This document shows, piece after piece, positions 12,087 to 24,700 of a stretch of 64,000 nt of DNA. Location: contig CM028923.1 in NCBI GenBank assembly GCA_016801845.1, positions 13,250,679 to 13,314,678 on the forward strand. Reading direction: 5' to 3'. The stretch is from Polydactylus sextarius. Lineage: Eukaryota > Chordata > Actinopteri > Polynemidae. The position numbers were made by a program, and so were the translations under genes. The notes under the pieces were generated by a model. It made no database searches. It saw only the letters and a program-made list of their open reading frames with translations, and had not been told where the DNA came from. The number at the start of each line of letters is the position of its first letter. Positions within the stretch are counted from its first letter, which is position 1.

Positions 12087-12700
12087 TTTTGACCATGCCT
12101 AATAGGGCATGGTCAAAAAAGCTCCCCTTTTGCCACTAAAATGGTCCTGAAGACTCCCAACTGTGTGGTGTCTCTGCCACCAAGACATAAGCAGCAAACG
12201 TTCATATCACAAGTCGTGAGGTGGAGCCTCCATGGATCAGACTTATTTCTCCCGCAGATGCTTGATTGGACTGAGATCTGGGGAATTTGTCAAGACAACA
12301 TCTTGAACTTATTTCTCAAACCAGCATGAACCATTATTAAAGGAGCATTATCCTGCAACAATTGACCAAAGCATTACACTGACTCTACCAGCCTTCCTTC
12401 TTCCCCTTAGTACCATGAGTAGAACAGCTAAACAATCCACATGACTGCACCAGGACATTTTAACACAATGCTGAAGAAAACTTGATTCATCAGACCAGGC
12501 CACCCTCTTCCATTACTCTGTAGTACATGCCTGGTGCTCACGTGTCCACTGGCCTACACAATGTTCTCTGTAATTTCAGTAGCAGTAGCTCCTTAGCTAG
12601 TTCACTCCCTTCATGCATCAGTGAGCCTCGGCTGTCTATGACCTGGTTTCCCAGTTTTCCTTCCTTGGACCACTAATATGTAGTCAGATTTTACTGAAGC
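12087..12700 (-). mobile_element. Tc1/mariner transposase fossil
   Basis: Read on the minus strand, short islands of a Tc1-like DDE transposase appear in the right order: WKRVAWSDES at about 12484-12512, QDNAP at 12341-12355, and NSPDLSPI at 12264-12287. Frames shift and sequence is missing between them, and stops interrupt the reading, so it is a dead copy. The catalytic DDE domain of this group carries these same landmarks (first D in WSDES, second in QDN). A 13-bp inverted repeat at 12087-12118 adjoins its downstream end. No intact terminal inverted repeat pair was found. Confidence 0.85.
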
Positions 12701-14695
12701 TATCAGCAAATGTAATTTGAAAAAGTTGCAATAAATAAATTTGTCATAGAATCAGTTTTACTTTGATAAAACTACATAAGAACCTGTTAAATGCACCAGA
12801 ATAAAGGAAATAACATCTACTGTATTAAAATGTTTTAATGAAAACCCCCTGCCACTTTCCTACCTGCAGACATCCTTTCTTGGCCCATTTTTCCTGCTTC
12901 AAACATCAACTTCAAGGACAAACTGTTCATTTGCTGTCTGACATATCCACCGAAACCCACTGACAGCTGCCATTGTAATGGGATAATCAATGTTATTCAC
13001 TTCACCTGTCAGTGGTCGTAACGCGGTGGCTGATTGGTTCAGTTTCCCACGATCTATACCTCAATTTGAAAAAAAAAAAAACAAATCAAATACACACAGA
13101 GAGAAGGAAGATTATAAAGTAGAATAATAGTCAGAGAAGAAAAAAGGGAACCTCATTTACTCTGTTGATGATAATAGTAGCAGACAGCGCTGTCTGACAT
13201 ATCTGTCTGATATCTCCCAGAGGTAGATTCAGATTGGTGCAGAACTGTTGCCTGTGAAGTCCACAGTAAAGGATTCATGCCATTTTTATATTTTTCTTCA
13301 GAAGACACATATGATGAGCTTTGATTTTCACCTGGTTGTTCCATTTTTAATACGATGAGAGACACATTTTCTTTGATTATATCTGACATGGACCTGAAGT
13401 TTTATTTCAGGACATTGAAACCATTTTTGAGTTACCAGATTTTTACCTTTGCAGCAAAACACGTTAAAATGCTTCTAAATGATTTAATTTCTCTGTTTAC
13501 TTGTATTGTTCTGTTGTGTATCTGTTCCTGGTAATTCTTATGTAACTTCTCTAAAACACAGAAAACTGCATCTGAAAAACATCTAAGTTAACGTGCCATG
13601 TATCCACTAAAAGAACTGTTATCCACTACAATCTTATCACTATAAAAGAGCAAATATCTCAGTTTACACTTTATTTTTGGAGCAACCATCTCTGTTGGTT
13701 TCCTCTCATTTCAGTGAGGTTTTTTGGGATTTCCTCACCTCAAACCCACATGTCCATATAAGGTCCAGAGCACTGGCAGCTCTACCTGCGTCAATCTGTT
13801 TTTGATTACTGCTGCTCAGTTTCTGCTTCTGGAAATTCTTTTTGAATGACACTGTGAGGTCCATTAAACTTTTGTGTGGAGCCAGATTTTATTTTATTTT
13901 TTTTTCCTGAAAACAAAAAGAAGTTCCTAGTGAGCAGAGATTATGACTAATGCTCCTGAGTAGTTTTACCAGAACTTGCTATTATTTTGATATCAATCTG
14001 TCAGATCGCTATAAAGGAATTTTAAACCCAGCTCAGAAACCACTGGCAGCTTCTCAAGAACAAACTGCATCATTTCAGGTTCATTTCCACAGCCTCTCAA
14101 ATGGTTTACAGTCACGACTATGGACATGAACAGAAACAGATTGTCAGCGTGACTCCAGAAATGACAGTGTCAATTTGTTGATCGCTCAATCCACAACTTT
14201 GATCTTGATTAACTAAGTAGCTCAACAGCTTTAGGGATCTTCTGACTTTTACATCAGTCCCACCACAAGGATAACGTTTTGGTTAGTAAGTGTTTTAGTA
14301 AGAAAGACATTGAGCTCAAACAGATTGGTAGGAAATGTGGTACAAATATCCATCTGTTAGCTAAACTAGCTAAATCGCTCATCCTTTTAAGTGTTACTGA
14401 GAAACTGGAGGTACAGTGAGTTACATTTAGGATAAGTCATCAGTCTATGGCAGGACTGACATATAACAGGAACTTCATTCATGTCTATAGACATGTCTTT
14501 GGATTATTTTTTTCCACCAGCAAATTAGACTTTTTCACCCAACTACTGCTTGACAGATTGGTTGAAAATTTGGTGCAGACATTGATGTTTCTCATCGTAT
14601 CCTAATGGTATTGATGAAACCTTGACTCTCAACAGCAGCCTTTGACAACAAATAAACAATAAAGTAGTTCCCAACAACAACTTGATGGATTGACT

Positions 14696-14890
14696 TAGAA
14701 TAGAATACCTTTTATTGTCACTATACTTTTTTACATGTACAATGAGATTAAAAGCAGCTCCTTCTCCAGTGCAAACATACAGAATATGGCACCATAAAAC
14801 AGAATAAGTAAATATAAAACAACTACAAGAATAAGTAATAGTGTAAGAAAGATATCAAAATATAAAAGTATGCAAGTATAAAAAGCATAA
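14696..14890 (-). repeat. LINE-type 3' tail (tagaata repeat end)
   Basis: The segment begins with a short TAGAATAGAATA repeat and reads CCTTTTATTGTCACTATAC, then ACATGTACAATGAGATTAAA and GCAGCTCCTTCTCCAGTGCAA. This matches a very common teleost interspersed repeat whose minus strand ends in an (ATTCT)n-like tail, as in non-LTR retrotransposon 3' ends. No open reading frame remains. The family name is not assigned. Confidence 0.6.
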
Positions 14891-16889
14891 AAAAGTATGG
14901 GGGGGTAAGGTGCACAGTTCTAAAGATAAAGAATGAATAAGCAGTATAATATGACTTGACCTGTCGTTTGGACAATCACATCCCAATGAACCATTATTTA
15001 CTGATTTTGACCAACTAGCTAAATAACACCCAGATAGCATTCTTGTTGTGAGCATGATAGCTAGCTAGTTGTGTTAGCGTCATCTTGAAGCACTGAGGCG
15101 TTTAAGGACAGCAAACTTGGCCCTCTCCACCTCCCAAAAAAAAAAACAACAAAACAAAACAGAAAAAACAACTTAACAACCACCATGTTTGACTTAAATA
15201 ACCGTAACTGTCAATGAACATCAATTTATTTTTCTCTCGACCATCCGTACATGATCCCAAAAGGCTTGGACAACATTCAGATTTCATTTTTGCTGACTTC
15301 AGCTGAGGCCTGCAGCTCTGTAAATGTTTTTCTGGGCTCCTCTGAAAAAATCTCAGGAAGATTCATCATCGTTCCAGGATTTCTCCATTTTGAGATGACA
15401 GCTCTCACTGTGATTCAGCACAGTACAATGGCTGTACAACTTTTTTTTTTTCTCCTCAGGAATTTCTCTGTTTGAGTCTGATGTTCAAGTTCAGTTTGTT
15501 GATCTGATCTGATCTTTACTCACCATTATAGACCTTGTCATTATCTGTTTCCATTAGAATAAGGCTGAGACTAACACAGTGGTCTGTGTGAAGACTCTGT
15601 GTCTGAGATTGTTGCTGAAACTGTGACGTTTACGTAATAGTCTTCTTCATAGCTCCCCATTGTTATGGTCGCAATAAAGTAAATTGTATAACTGGAAAAT
15701 AATGAATGTGGGATTTGTTGGCGACAGAGTGGGGCACTGTCTGTGTTTCCCCTGTGACCCGGTCACTGTGGATGATATTATAACAGTATGTGACTGGGAT
15801 CAATAATATAAATCGCTTTATCTGGAACCCACATTTACTGCATCTCTGTGTGCATTAAAAACTTTTATCATTCATGATGTGAAATTATACCCTGTCTGCA
15901 AAGGAAGGATTACTTTCACAGTGTAACATGTTAATTAAATGTAATGAATCACTGCTTCACTGTGGTGAGACACAGAAGTTCATTAAAAGGTCACAGGTTA
16001 TCAGGTTATAATCAGAATCTGGTCTGTAAGAGCTTTGAGTAGTGCTGTATCAGTGAGTTCATGTCAGTGTAACAGTATATTCTGTTCTATGTATATTTGT
16101 AATATAAATTCCTTACCCCTTTTTAGTTCATGTCTATTTGCAGGGAAAACATGTCTCAACCATCAGACATTACAGGCTGTGTCCAGCAGGGGGAAGAATA
16201 ACTGTACATTTGGACCAGACTGGTGGTGTCTATGGCTACAGAAACAAGGTGTAGACCAGGCAGAGTATTTGTATCCTAGAGCCTGTCAAGAGGAACTTTT
16301 CTATAGAAATCTACAACAGATTCTTGAGTTTTAAAGAACAATGATGTTGCACTAACCCAGAAACACACAGTCAATGATCCTATAAACCTCATCCATGCCC
16401 CCTGCAATGACAGAAAATGAACATGTCCTTCAAAAGGCACAGAAGGATTGTCTCTTTTGCCGCAGACATAGTGCATCACATCTTCACAACAATTTTTTCC
16501 CATGGACATAATCATCACATACAATGTGGACAGAAAGTTAATGTAACACTCTTCACTGTCACTGTCCTATTTAGATTATTAGGTATAAATCACATGTGGC
16601 CATATTAGAACCACTGAAGCTAACACTGATAATAAATGTTCTGGAAATTATTGGAAGGCCATTTAAAAAAGTATTATAAGGCAAGTTGTCAATACTATGT
16701 GTCACAAATGCAACTAAACAATTTTCTCTTCCTCTTCTTTTCTTTCTTCTTTTAACTAATACATGCCTTCTTTTCTAACAGTGTTAGTTGTTGTTTTTTG
16801 TTGTTTCCAACTGCCAGTGAAGGCAGCATTGTTGAGTTCACGCCCCTCTCCCTCCCTCCTCCCACAGTGACAGTAAATATGCGGAGTAT

Positions 16890-16986
16890 GTGGCAGATCA
16901 CAGTCAGTGTAGTAGGAGACTGGTACTGACTCAACTCACACATCTCACCTGGACTTCAGCTGCTTTTTAACACAACATACGACAAG
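16890..16986 (+). other. csrp2: csrp2 non-coding exon 1
   Basis: The sequence ends at a good donor (GACAAG|GTACGT, 16986/16987) and precedes the coding exon by a 1.7-kb intron. A TATA-like TAAATA at 16872 lies about 30 bases before the inferred start. A CArG-like CCATATTAGA, one mismatch from the SRF consensus, lies about 300 bases upstream (near 16599). The left edge is approximate. Confidence 0.5.
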
Positions 16987-17369
16987 GTACGTTTTTATAA
17001 ATATTTACAACACACTCTACTGAAATGTAACTGTACATTTCAGACAAGTTGAGCTGAGGTTAAACAAGTTTAATGGAAGTTATAATTACTAGTAAATAAT
17101 ATGTTATCATCAATGTTGAGTTAGAGTAACTTTACAACAACTTTTACTACAAAGTAAGTAAAGTTCCAGGTAAGAAAATGATTGTTTTTACATTTTTATT
17201 ATTTTCAAAAACAACGAAGTTCAGTTGGAAGATGAATTCAGCTTTTTAACACCGGAAATTTGGTCTATATTTGTTTATTAGCTACTGTCAGACTTTAAAC
17301 AATTAAAACTAAATTATAAATTATCAAACTAACAGTTTTCATGCACCCCAGCATGTGAATGTTAGCAAA

Positions 17370-17475
17370 ACATAACTCATTTTTTATTGTATTTCATTTC
17401 TATTGTCTCATTGTAAAGTACTTTGAGCTTCATTGTTTGTATAAAAGGTGCTATTATTATTATATTAATATGTAA
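17370..17475 (+). repeat. Retroelement 3' tail in csrp2 intron 1
   Basis: TTGTAAAGTACTTTGAGCTT followed by TTTGTATAAAAGGTGCTATTATTATTAT matches the 3' end shared by many teleost non-LTR elements, whose tails commonly read 'TGTAAAGCACTTTGAG' and end in a short tandem repeat. Only the tail is recognisable. Confidence 0.5.
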
Positions 17476-18731
17476 AACCTTTACACTGTTGTATATGATA
17501 TACAGAAGATATATAATAACAAGCTAAATTACTTTGACTTTTGAAAAGTTTCTAAGTCTAAAAAAAAAAACATGACATTTAGTAAAACAAGTGAAGACGT
17601 CTGTATTTAATCATTAACTGTTGATAGACTTGGTTCAACAGTGGTTGTTGAGGTTGTCAGAGGTCACAGTGTTTACCTGCTGTGATTATATGAAGAATAC
17701 TAGAGAAAACCATTAGAGGCTTTCCCATTAGACTTAAATTACACACCATATATAACAGATATGAACTTAAAAGTAGTAATTTATTCCAGAGACATCGCCC
17801 TACATTTAACAGTTCAAGTATAATCAACTGTTATTAGTCTTGGTTTAGTGGAAAGCTCTAAATAATGAAGATTGAAGAAAATGTGTCAAACAGTGTCATT
17901 AATGAATCAAAGAGAGACATGTGAGTCTTTACTCACTGACCTCTGTGAAGCGTTTAAAAATGACTGTAGTCTGAAAAGAACTACTGAAAGAAACTTCTTC
18001 CAAGGTACCTCCTGACTTTCTCATCACACCCAGCAGCCCCTGCAGGGACTTTAATGCTAGTGTTAGCGGCCTTTTGATCCCCTCTCGTGTTTGGACCTGT
18101 TCTGCAGCCTCTAATCCAGCTGGTGGGCGGACTCGTCAGCGACTGGCGGGATTAATAGGTTACTCTGCTAAAAGTGTTTTCTTTTCACTTCATTGAGAAT
18201 CGTTGAGCTTTTTAATTTAATTTTCCCAAAGAATGATATCACAACCCGCTTGTGCTTTTGCGGTGACACACGACGAAAGCACAGGCATCAGGCACGGCAG
18301 CTTAAAATGGTGAGTGAGTGAGTCTATAATTACAGACAGATGCACATGTCATTGTAAGAGTGACTGAGGGAGACCGCGTTGTTACTTAACACTAGCGTTC
18401 ATCCTTCGCTGTTTGTGCCCATCACACAACACAACAGACAACAAAAGACTAAAAGGCACAGCGCCTAAAACATTCCTCTGGGTATTAGTCTGCCCTGTTG
18501 TTTATGCTAACCCTGTTTGAATTGTGTGTGTATGAGGCAGTTGTGGCCCGGGGGGAGGTTGGTTTTCAACAATGTGTGTTACAGTGATTAGGTAGCCAGC
18601 AACACAGGCAGTCAGAGGTTGATGCAGTTATTACTGAGTGAATGAAGGTGTTTAAATGGTGTTTTAAATACAGCTTCTTCACTGTCTTGTGTATTTTTTT
18701 GTGTGTCTCTTTCCTGTTAGGACCGCACACA

Positions 18732-21700
18732 ATGCCAAATTGGGGAGGAGGCAACAAATGCGCGGCGTGCCATGGGACGGTTTACCACGCAGAGGAGGTG
18801 CAGTGTGACGGAAAAAGTTTCCACAAATGCTGTTTCCTCTGCAGTGAGTGTCGCAGTATATTTGTGGTCGATTGAACGATTGAACCGATGACCGACAGTG
18901 AATCATGGATCGTGAATCATCAAGTTTTTCGTGGGGTTGTTGCCAGAGGGATGTTCCAATGATTTTACACGCACGTCAGCCTGTGTGAAAACAGCTGTAT
19001 AACGTCAACACTGTCAGCTTATCTTGTTTATGTAACAATCACTTTTTTGTTGCAAAATCATTTGAGTATTCTTTAAACAATTGTGGACAAACATGTATAA
19101 AATTACTGGTTAATGACAAATAACCCAGAGGTATTATGGGAAATGTGGACATGAGCTTCTGCTTCAAACTAGAGATTGAAAGTCAAGATACCTCAGTCTG
19201 ATCCACAGTCAGTTTCTTAGTTCATGTCGGTATAATACATTCTGTGTTTAAGATCAAGAGACTTTGTTCTCAAAAACAAAATGTTTAAAACATACAGAAC
19301 CTTTAAAAAATGATGTGAAATGACATCCTCCTACCACTTCCTACTTGTATGAGGAGAGGAAAACATATCACATGTCATGTGACACTGTGAAGAAAATTTT
19401 TATTTGAAGGAAACTCAACATTCGTTTCGAAGTAACTCTTTCATCGTAAAGTCAAACTTGGCAGACAAGGCGGGCGCATCTGGGAAAAGGTCACAAAGAG
19501 TTGATACAAGACGATCTCACATGACTGACTTTTCCCTTTAGCACTCAGACAAACACATATGTTTGTTTTTTTGCTTTGTTTTCTGGGAATAAAACTCCTC
19601 AAACAGCTCAGAGCTGACATTAAAATCGGCCTGCGCTTATTATCAATATTGAAACACAGAAAACAAACAGCATCGGTTTGATGCTGCGTCCTACAACAAA
19701 CTGCAAAAGATATAAAAAATCATTAATAGACAGCGATATGAGGGAGGGAAGTACTCGGTGAACTCTGTTTCACCTCCACACAGCTCATCAAAGACAGTTT
19801 GTACTGACATTTCTCTCACTGGTTATCACTTGTTAAGCTTACACTGCATTATTGTACTGTCCTGCTCCTGAACTGTCCTCTAAATGTCAGTGAACATGTT
19901 CCTCTCTGGGGAAAACAGGATTATATACCGACCATAGTGGACCAAAGCAACACGAGCTGAAAAATATGTTTTTTTGCAGCAAATCTTTTCACAAAAGCTG
20001 CTTTGTTTTAAACTCCCACCGTGGAGATGATGAGCAAGGCTCTGCCTCGCCTCTTTTTCCTCCACTGTGACATTGTCTGACATTCAACACTTTTCATCTG
20101 TGATCACGAATGACTACAGCTACAGATCTGAAATCAGCCTCGCGTGACTCTTGCCCACGTCCTTATTTGTCTCTAAATTCTAATTAACTGATGTAACTGT
20201 GGCGGACGGAAACAGGAAAAAGCTCGTAGAAAAGCGTGACATCTGCAGTAAAGGTTGCTCATAGAAATGTGAAGATTTAGGAGCAGTTTGATTTGGATGC
20301 ACAGAAATCTTCTAACAGGCTCCCAGAAGCTCTCTTTTCCTTCTTTTGAAAGTTTTGGCTTCGACATCAAAGAGACGGGAGAGCAGAGACATTTTTTCCA
20401 GCAGCTCGTGTGAAATCTTAAACCAGATTCAGATGTTCACAAACCAGTGTGTGAAGAATGCAGATAATCCCAATGACTGGCATTTGTGTTTAGTCAGTAC
20501 AAACCTGCTAAAGGTTGATTTTTCCAGCAGCTAGTGTCTTAAACTTTAATAAACCCGCCACTGACGTCAGGAAATGATGAAAATCTGGATAAAGAAACTC
20601 TCATCCAACTTCTGAATCCCTTCTCCCTCTGAGCACATTAATATATTTTTTTTTTACTTTACAGCAATAAATCATGCACACATACAGTTGGAACAATAAG
20701 GAATGTGACAAAGAAAATCTCACCGGCTTGTAAAAACATCACACTCCGAGGAAAGATGAAGATGACGTATTCAGACAGATGATAATTGTTTTGTCTGAGA
20801 TAAAAAATGAAGGATGGCAGCGTCCCAACTATCTTTTCTCACATTAACTAGATGTATGTGTGGGACTGAAACAGACAGAACTTTGTAAAGACAAATGTTG
20901 AGGTCTCTCTAGTGTTGAGGTGTAAACACCGGATGAATGAAGGGATTTCCGGGAAAACATTTGTGCCATTTCAGGTGTAAAATCTGTTACTGGCAGCTCC
21001 GATCGCAAGAAGACACTAGACGTCTTTGTTAGTGGACATGTTTACAACAACCCCCTCACCTCTCTCCTTCTCTATCTCTGTGTCCACAGTGGTTTGCAGG
21101 AAAGGCTTAGACAGCACCACGCTGGCCATTCACGACCAGGAGATCTACTGCAAGTCGTGCTACGGCAAGAAGTACGGGCCAAAAGGCTACGGCTACGGAC
21201 AAGGGGCAGGAACCCTCAACATGGACCGGGGGGAGCGGCTGGGAATCAAACCTGAAGAGTAAGACGACGATTGTGAATCGTACAGAGACACATTCACTGT
21301 GACAGTAAAAACAAAAACAGTCCTGCCAGTAACTATGAAACTACTTTAAATTTAAACTCAATTGAGCAGATTTATTGATACAAAAGACGCCTTGAAAAAG
21401 TCTAGATAGAGCTTCATTCATCAGACTTTATTACATAAGTGGCAGCAGCGAGGTCAGTGAGGTCATGTGTAATGATGTAGCAGCTCAAAAAAACAACCTG
21501 AAATCTCCACAATACAAAATAACACCATGTGTGAGTGGAGATAACGTATGTAGGTTAGTGGTTTAATGGCAGCCATAGCCAGCGATTAAACAGTTAAATG
21601 TATATGAGGATTACCATCTGGGACTATAATTGAAGTGGCTACAAATGTCAACAGTAAAAGGTTATTACATTAACGTGCTCACACACTGGTCAGATGTCAG

Positions 21701-24700
21701 TTTCAGTAAAGATCAGCAGGCGTCATTCCTCTGGTTTCAATGTGTCAGACCTTCTCTGTGTCTCACCACAGAGCTGTAAGACGGTTAAAGAACCTCGACG
21801 GGAGCGTTGGCAGCTCGCCGCCAGATCAAATCCAGCTTTGGCTTCAGCAGGTCCCAGCTGGTTCGGTCGAGTGTGTAGATCCAGGAGGAGAAAAAGTTGA
21901 ACTCTCACAGAGTAACGACCTGAGAGTTTAATACATCGTCTAATAGATCAGGACTGTTGCCTTTCAACAGGCTGCTGTTAAAAGGCTTTTGAAATGGGGA
22001 CGGGTCTATTTTCTGGGCACACTGAAAGCAAAATGAAACCCACATCTGAGACTTGGAGAGTGTTACTGTGCTGATTTGTAACTGTGTGGGCAACAAACAC
22101 AAACACAAACAGGAAAAATGCAGCCCCACACACATTCACACGCTCACGTAACCACTGTGTTTGTTCCAGCTCCAGACGTCAGGTGATTATTATTATGAAA
22201 GAGTTTATTATGTAAGCAGCAGGATCCAGCTTTGCCCTCGACTTCGTCCTCGGCCACAAAGGGCTTCATTCAGGGGCCATCGTGGCTGGCAGTCACCCTT
22301 GGATAAACAGTACCGCGGGGCCCCACGGTGCCCTGCTCACTTTCCCACCGCTGACTTTTCATTTCCCACCTGTTTGTCCTTTAAAAAATTTCTGCCAATG
22401 ATTATAAAAGAGGCTAGATATTAATGAAACTAGCTTCCAGTCTTTTTAAGGTAGTAGTATTGTTGAGAGTAAAATGTTGACATACATTTGTCTGTCTCCC
22501 CGTCAGGACGCAGACTCACAGACCAACCACCAACCCCAATCCATCCAAATTCGCCCAGAAGTTTGGAGGTTCTGAGAAATGCGCCCGTTGCGGCGACTCC
22601 GTCTACGCAGCTGAGAAGATCATGGGAGCAGGAAAGGTGAGAGTTTAACCTCTAAAAAAAAAACTCCCGTATGTCAACTGCTCAGCTCTGAACAAACAAT
22701 AAGGTGGTGAAAACAGTGACTCATTGAACTAAAGAGACTCATATTTTCCTCAGGAGTCGGTGGAGAACAAAGAACGTTGCAACATAAGGGATTTCTCAAC
22801 ATTTTCATCGTCTTCTTTGAAAAATCCAACATTTATGGTGTTGAGATGTTTGAGGTTGTTCACTTTGGATCAGATCCAGATTATAATCCAGATCTGACAG
22901 ATGTGCAGGGTTGTTTGGCCTTGGTGGAGGTAGGCGTTCCACTGAGCGCCTTCCTAGTTCAACTAAAATTTTTGACAATTAATATTTACGACGATTGACT
23001 AACGGTCGATTAATCATTTGTTCATTTCTGGATCACGGTTCGTATTTGTTTGAGGGGTGTGTTTGCAGAGTTAAAAACAATTCACCCTCTGTCAGGCAGA
23101 TTCAGTTGTGACATCTGCCCAGATGTTAGGCAAGTCCCGCTGTTTGTCTTTCACTCGTCGAGCCAAGTTGAAAAGCTGAACCTTGGCTCAGGTGAGGATT
23201 CATTGAGTCACACCGGGAATGACTGTGTATTAGGAATCTGATCTGAAAGCAGTTTACATGTGCCTCTGATTTTAGCTACAGTGTGAATTTAACTAGTTAT
23301 TATCAAACTCTAGCGTCACACAGCTATCATTACGCATTGGTTTTACACAACACTCTGCTTCACAAACCACAGGGGTGAAACTTGTTTGACTGGATTGAAG
23401 GCACATGTTTTTTTTTACAGTGTTGAACCACAGACAGAAGGTTCCTCTTGTTATAAGAGAACACAAACCCACTTTTTCTTGCTCCACAGAGCCGGCGTTA
23501 ATCGCATGAGGCTCGTACGAGGACACCGGGGTCCCGGCAGATTTACAGTAGATGAGGTCATGAGGCTTAAACCCGGGAGGTATCTGTCTACAGGATGTTT
23601 GGTTCGCAAGAAGAATGACTCTCAGGGAAACCTGAGCAGAGATTTGTGTGGCGAGGATTTGTGTTTCCTGTAAAGATGGCCGCATGTGAATTCATATACA
23701 CATGAGCTGATTTATGGAGGGTGACGTCAGCGGGTGGGGTGCTTTTAATGTGATTCCTAATGAGACGAAATCTATTTGAGGCTGCACTCTCAGGCCTCAA
23801 GCAAAACCTGTAATTTAGTGTATAATGAAGACATTGAGGAGAGTCCCCACCGCCCCCCCCCCCTCAGCTGTGGGGAGACTGAGCTGCTCTCACAATGAAA
23901 TATGATCCAAGAAATTGCCGCAATTATCAGCTGTAAAAGAAAAAAAAAGTTCAAATAAATTGTTTCTGTTGCAGTTTTAAACACTCAAAAAGCACAACTG
24001 CAGGTTTAAAATTTAAATTCCTTGTCTTCACAGCCGTGGCACAAGAATTGTTTCCGCTGTGCAAAATGTGGCAAAAGCCTGGAGTCGACCACCCAGACCG
24101 AGAAAGACGGAGAGATCTACTGCAAAGGTGAGATGGAACTAAACGGATCGTATTTCATGACAGAACAGAGCGACGACCGACATAGCTTTTGATTTCCTGA
24201 TGAATGGCTGCCATTCCTGAGATTTCATACACATACACACACACACAGCCTGTAATAAAACATAATATTTGCTCTCACCAACACATGTTCTGGCAAAACA
24301 AGAGGAGAATAAATCAGCCATGCAACTTGTATAATGATGCAATTAATGTGCCACAGAGTGATGCAGCAGCAACACATTTTCTCACTTTATACACTGAAAA
24401 CATCCATTAACGGGTAACATATTCAGTGTTTGATGTAGATGCTGACAGGATGGAGATAAATTCATTTTCACAACAGAAAACAGAACATTTAAATTCAAGT
24501 GACACCTCAATGAAAATGGTGATGTTCATCAGGAGGCAAAGAGAGGAGGTGAAGTAAGACAGTGTTTTGACTTCATGACCAAAGCTCTGCTGAACTCTGT
24601 GTTTGTGATAGTCAGTGGACGTTAGCATGCTAACATACCAACCAAACTTTGATTGTCAATGAGGCGAACACCTGCTTGTTGTCAGAATGGTAATTAATTG

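Larger units (their letters stand above)
10776..16889. other. e2f7-csrp2 intergenic region
   Basis: About 6 kb with no recognised gene. It contains a decayed Tc1-like transposase (12087-12700), a LINE-type 3' tail (14696-14890), short homopolymers (A-run near 13069-13081, A-run near 15136) and otherwise anonymous AT-rich sequence. Regulatory elements for csrp2 may lie here but none is convincing. Confidence 0.6.

Noticed and set aside
23293..23685. 130-codon open frame on the minus strand in csrp2 intron 4
   Set aside because: No recognisable domain, no flanking splice sites with matching phase, and an overlapping frame on the other strand of similar size. Chance is the likelier cause.
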